Of a DNA stretch of 64,000 nt, positions 61,489 to 64,000 are shown piece after piece (the stretch's first letter is position 1; every line of letters begins with the position of its first letter). The stretch spans positions 3,100,001 through 3,164,000 of the forward strand of contig NZ_CP157456.1 in the NCBI RefSeq assembly GCF_041549525.1. The letters are read 5' to 3'. The translations under genes were made by a program, and so were the position numbers. The notes beneath the pieces were generated by a model. That model did no database searches. It saw only the letters and a program-made list of their open reading frames with translations, and was not told where the DNA came from. This DNA is from Paenarthrobacter aurescens. GTDB lineage: Bacteria > Actinomycetota > Actinomycetes > Actinomycetales > Micrococcaceae.

Positions 61489-61575
61489 CCACCACCCACT
61501 TTGAATCCCCAAAGCACCCAACACGCCGTATCCGCCGGCGTGTCACCGCCCCCGGACGGTCAAAGCCGGTGGTGT
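61489..61575. repeat. 86-87 bp palindromic repeat, family 2, copy 4
   Basis: Outer arms CCACCACCCACTTTGA and TCAAAGCCGGTGGTGT; inner pair ACACGCC and GGCGTGT. The total length equals that of the other copies to within one base. Confidence 0.8.
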
Positions 61576-61617
61576 AGGTACGCCCTCCCAGACCGGCTCG
61601 ACTAGAACGTGGGCAAC

Positions 61618-61660
61618 AAAAAAGCAGGCGCCCGGACTAAAAGAGTCCGGACGCCTGCGA
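61618..61660 (-). terminator. Terminator of the ggr-polyprenyl synthase genes
   Basis: A 15-16-bp stem GCAGGCGCCCGGACT / AGTCCGGACGCCTGC with a short A-rich loop is followed on the minus strand by TTTTTTG. Confidence 0.9.
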
Positions 61661-61674
61661 AAGACCAGGAAAAC

Positions 61675-62778
61675 CTAGCTGCTGCGGTCCACCACCGCAT
61701 GGGCGAAGTTGGTCAGCGAGGACTTTACAACGCCCTCCGGCAGCGGATCCAGGGCCGCTACGGCTTCGGCGGACCACTGGCGGGCGATCTTCCAGGACTC
61801 GTTGGTGACGGGGTGCTCGCGGAGTCCGGCCACGGCCTCGGCAAGGGCAGCATCTGAGGACAAGTCGCCGTCGATCAGTTCCAAAAGGGCGGCAGCGGAG
61901 GCATCCCCCGCAGCAGCATCCCGGCGAAGCAGCAGGACGGGCAGAGTGGGTACGCCTTCGCGGAGGTCGGTGCCCGGGGACTTGCCGGACTTGACCTTCA
62001 CACCGGTGACGTCAATGACGTCGTCGGCCAGCTGGAAGGCCACGCCAACTTTCTCACCGTATTCCACCAGCAGATCCTCGTAGGATTCGTCGGCACCGGC
62101 GAAGATCGCACCCAGCTGGCCGGATGCTGCAACCAGCGAGCCGGTCTTGTCGGCGATGACGGACAGGTAGTGCTCCACAGGATCTTCGTCTTCGCGCGGG
62201 CCCACGGTTTCGTGGAGTTGGCCCAGGCACAGCCGCTCGAAGGTACGCGCTTGAATACCCAGAGCACGGGAACCGAGCTCGGACACCAGGATGGAGGCGC
62301 GGGCAAAGATGAGGTCGCCGGTAAGGATGGCCACAGAGTTGCCCCATACTTCGTGGGCGGTGGGAGCACCGCGGCGGAAGGGAGCGGAATCCATCACATC
62401 GTCGTGATACAGGGTGGCAAGGTGCGTGAGCTCAACAACAACAGCGGCCTGAACAACCTCGGGACGTGAAGCATCACCAAGGTGCGCACACAGCAGGGTC
62501 AGCAGCGGACGAATCCGTTTGCCACCGGCCTCCACCAAGTGGCGGGACGTGGCGTCGGCCAGAGGGTCCGAGTTTGAGATGGCTTCACGCAGCTTCTTCT
62601 CAACCCGGGCGAGGTTGGTGGTGATGGCAGGGCCGAGCTCAGCATCGCCGGCAATGGCAGCGAAACCGGCGGGAAGCTGGAGTCCCGTTGCGATCGCGGT
62701 GGTGTTGGGAGCAGGCTCAACAGTCTGCGGCAAGCCGTGCCCGGCGTGCGTCCAGCTGTGTTCGGCAGAGTTCGTCAC
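61675..62778 (-). CDS. Polyprenyl diphosphate synthase (trans-isoprenyl)
   Basis: The 367-aa enzyme elongates isoprenyl diphosphates. Both aspartate-rich motifs are present: YHDDVMD (first DDxxD type) and 'QLADDVIDVTG' (second), with 'GGKRIRPLLTLLCAHLGD' before them. Length and motif spacing suggest a medium- or long-chain product (for example octaprenyl/nonaprenyl for menaquinone), which would fit the neighbouring geranylgeranyl reductase gene upstream on the same strand, 9 bp away. Confidence 0.9.
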   Translation of the reverse strand: MTNSAEHSWTHAGHGLPQTVEPAPNTTAIATGLQLPAGFAAIAGDAELGPAITTNLARVEKKLREAISNSDPLADATSRHLVEAGGKRIRPLLTLLCAHLGDASRPEVVQAAVVVELTHLATLYHDDVMDSAPFRRGAPTAHEVWGNSVAILTGDLIFARASILVSELGSRALGIQARTFERLCLGQLHETVGPREDEDPVEHYLSVIADKTGSLVAASGQLGAIFAGADESYEDLLVEYGEKVGVAFQLADDVIDVTGVKVKSGKSPGTDLREGVPTLPVLLLRRDAAAGDASAAALLELIDGDLSSDAALAEAVAGLREHPVTNESWKIARQWSAEAVAALDPLPEGVVKSSLTNFAHAVVDRSS

Positions 62779-62787
62779 GGGTTAACC

Positions 62788-64000
62788 CTAACTAGTTGTT
62801 GCGGAAACCGCGGAGTCGGTGCCTGCCGGCGTAAGGGCGCGGGCAGAGGAAGTGTTTGATGTTGCCGGAACCAGCATCTCGAGGACCCTGATAACACGGT
62901 CTTCGAAGCCCTTCGCGGAGGGATCCGTGAGGTTCGCGAGCATTCGAACCACAAAGCGCATAAGCACAGGGATGGGCATTCCCGTGCGCAGTGCAAGCTT
63001 CATCACGGCAGGCTTCCCAATGAGCGAAGCAAAGAGACGGCCCAAGGTGAAGTGTGAACCCCACTGGTCCCGCACATAGTCCGCGTACCGCGAAAGGTGG
63101 GCATCGGCGTCGTGCGCTGACCAACCGGCCGAGGCCGAACGCGACGAAGCGTCAATCAGGAACTCGGCCGCGAACCGCGCTGATTCCATCGCGTAGGAGA
63201 TGCCCTCGCCGTTGAAGGGTGAGACCATGCCGCCGGCGTCGCCCAGCAGGAGCAGCCCCGGAGAGTAGTGCGGCGTGCGGTTGAAGCCCATGGGCAGTGC
63301 TGCGCCGCGGATCTCCCCCACCTGATTTTCGGGCGTGAAGCCCCATTCGGACGGCATGCCGGCGGTCCATTCGCGCAGGACCTGCTTGTAGTCGAGCTTG
63401 CCGAATTCCTTGGACGAGTTCAGGATGCCAAGGCCCACGTTGGAGGTGCCGTCGCCAACGCCGAACACCCAGCCGTAGCCGGGCAGCGGCTTACCGGACT
63501 TGCCGGGAAGTTCCAGCCAGCCTTCCATCCAGTCATCCTCGTGCCTGGGCGAGGTGAAGTAGGTGCGCACAGCCACGCCCAGCGGACGGTCGTCGCGCTT
63601 GTGCATCCCCAGCGACACCGCGGTTCGCGTCGAGTTACCGTCAGCGGCGAGTACGACGTCGGCGTGGAAGTCGCGCGTTTCGCCCGTCTTGCGTCCGGAC
63701 TCGTCCAGGATGGAGGCGCGGGCGCCAATGACACGGCCGTCGTCGGCAGTCAGCGCGGAGGTGACGCTGTGACGTTCAAGCACGACGGCGCCGGCGGACT
63801 CAGCGTGACGGGCGAGGGCTTCGTCGAAACCGAGCCGGGTCCGGATCAGGCCGTAGGTGGGAAAGTCTGAAACCTCGGGCCACGGCAATTCGATGGTGCG
63901 GCCGCCGGCAATGAGGCGAAGGCCCTTGTTCCGCCTCCAACCCTCCGAAACATCATGAGGCAGCCCGAGCTTCTGAATCTCGCGGACCGCACGAGGAGTC
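62788..64000 (-). CDS. Geranylgeranyl reductase family protein (5' end outside window)
   Basis: This FAD-dependent oxidoreductase is open to the right edge; the first visible residues TPRAVREIQKLGLPH follow the family's usual 'CGDGLTPRAV' motif, so ~50 N-terminal residues with the FAD P-loop lie beyond. Visible landmarks are 'VVLAADGNSTRTAVSLGMHKR', 'YGWVFGVGDGTSNVGLGIL' and 'LLLGDAGGMVSPFNGEGISYAMES'. Actinobacterial members reduce a prenyl double bond of menaquinone or geranylgeranyl lipids. It precedes the polyprenyl synthase gene by 9 bp, so the two form an operon. Confidence 0.9.
   Translation of the reverse strand, partial: TPRAVREIQKLGLPHDVSEGWRRNKGLRLIAGGRTIELPWPEVSDFPTYGLIRTRLGFDEALARHAESAGAVVLERHSVTSALTADDGRVIGARASILDESGRKTGETRDFHADVVLAADGNSTRTAVSLGMHKRDDRPLGVAVRTYFTSPRHEDDWMEGWLELPGKSGKPLPGYGWVFGVGDGTSNVGLGILNSSKEFGKLDYKQVLREWTAGMPSEWGFTPENQVGEIRGAALPMGFNRTPHYSPGLLLLGDAGGMVSPFNGEGISYAMESARFAAEFLIDASSRSASAGWSAHDADAHLSRYADYVRDQWGSHFTLGRLFASLIGKPAVMKLALRTGMPIPVLMRFVVRMLANLTDPSAKGFEDRVIRVLEMLVPATSNTSSARALTPAGTDSAVSATTS

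Larger units (their letters stand above)
61095..61674. other. 580-bp intergenic region with two palindromic repeats and a terminator
   Basis: No credible gene is visible. It holds two family-2 palindromes (61167-61253 and 61489-61575), the terminator of the polyprenyl synthase gene (61618-61660), and the promoter region of the DUF559 gene. The ~235 bp between the two palindromes show no pattern I can name. Confidence 0.7.

Noticed and set aside
8967..61575. CRISPR array
   Set aside because: The repeated palindromes are far apart, unequal and have no regular spacers; there are no cas genes.

Overview
The window is high-GC chromosomal DNA of an actinobacterium, most likely an Arthrobacter/Paenarthrobacter-type Micrococcaceae. 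The clues are the gene families (efeUOB with a DtxR/IdeR-type box, FprA-type ferredoxin reductases, a ferredoxin-type sulfite reductase with cysHDN, DUF6153/DUF305, YajQ), frequent GTG starts, and many genes that begin 6-7 bases after a TANNNT -10 box (leaderless starts). The genus is an inference; no rRNA is present. No transposase, integrase, phage or CRISPR locus was seen.

Layout. 1-7.2 kb: the 3' end of an alkA-like glycosylase, an ABC-2 exporter pair, an acyl-CoA synthetase, a thioredoxin, and a TetR regulator with a second ABC-2 exporter. 7.2-10.3 kb: thioesterase, K+ channel, tRNA-Tyr, YajQ. 10.5-14 kb: efeUOB iron uptake. 14-20 kb: HtpX, an MFS exporter, a HIT-like protein, a Fur-family regulator next to catalase, and DUF2461. 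20-28 kb: an amino-acid permease, an alcohol/aldehyde oxidation cluster (adh, DUF779, aldehyde dehydrogenase, GAF regulator) and a first ferredoxin-NADP reductase. 28-36 kb: RarD, GABA/aminobutyraldehyde catabolism with a divergent PucR regulator, and an MFS-GntR pair with a perfect palindromic operator. 36-43 kb: an MBL-rhodanese protein, a cysG-fpr operon, AlkD, glutaminase and a luciferase-like monooxygenase. 43-46.3 kb: an accessory locus with a large DUF1023-like alpha/beta-hydrolase and two duplicated lipoproteins. 46.3-48.8 kb: a DHFR-like protein and a putative copper-responsive DUF6153-DUF305 pair. 49-59 kb: sulfur assimilation (an ssuABC-like transporter, mmuM, cysN, cysD, cysH, sir, sirB). 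59-64 kb: a TRIC channel, a small acidic protein, a DUF559 protein surrounded by palindromic repeats, a polyprenyl diphosphate synthase and a geranylgeranyl reductase.

How the genes fit together. The sulfur genes form one pathway: uptake, ATP sulfurylase (CysDN), APS reductase (CysH), sulfite reductase (Sir), and siroheme supply from CysG and SirB. The second Fpr is probably co-transcribed with cysG and is a candidate electron donor to Sir through ferredoxin. The aldehyde cluster, the GABA cluster and the peroxide (Fur-catalase) pair each carry their own regulator.

Most notable are two families of structured repeats. One is a 63-bp palindrome with three copies, identical ends and compensating changes in the stem; each copy lies 0-8 bases after a stop codon. 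The other is an 86-87-bp palindrome with four copies, three of them around the DUF559 gene. Also notable is the DUF1023-lipoprotein locus, where a 28-codon remnant of the hydrolase 3' end precedes the second lipoprotein gene. This marks a duplicated effector-tail/lipoprotein module.
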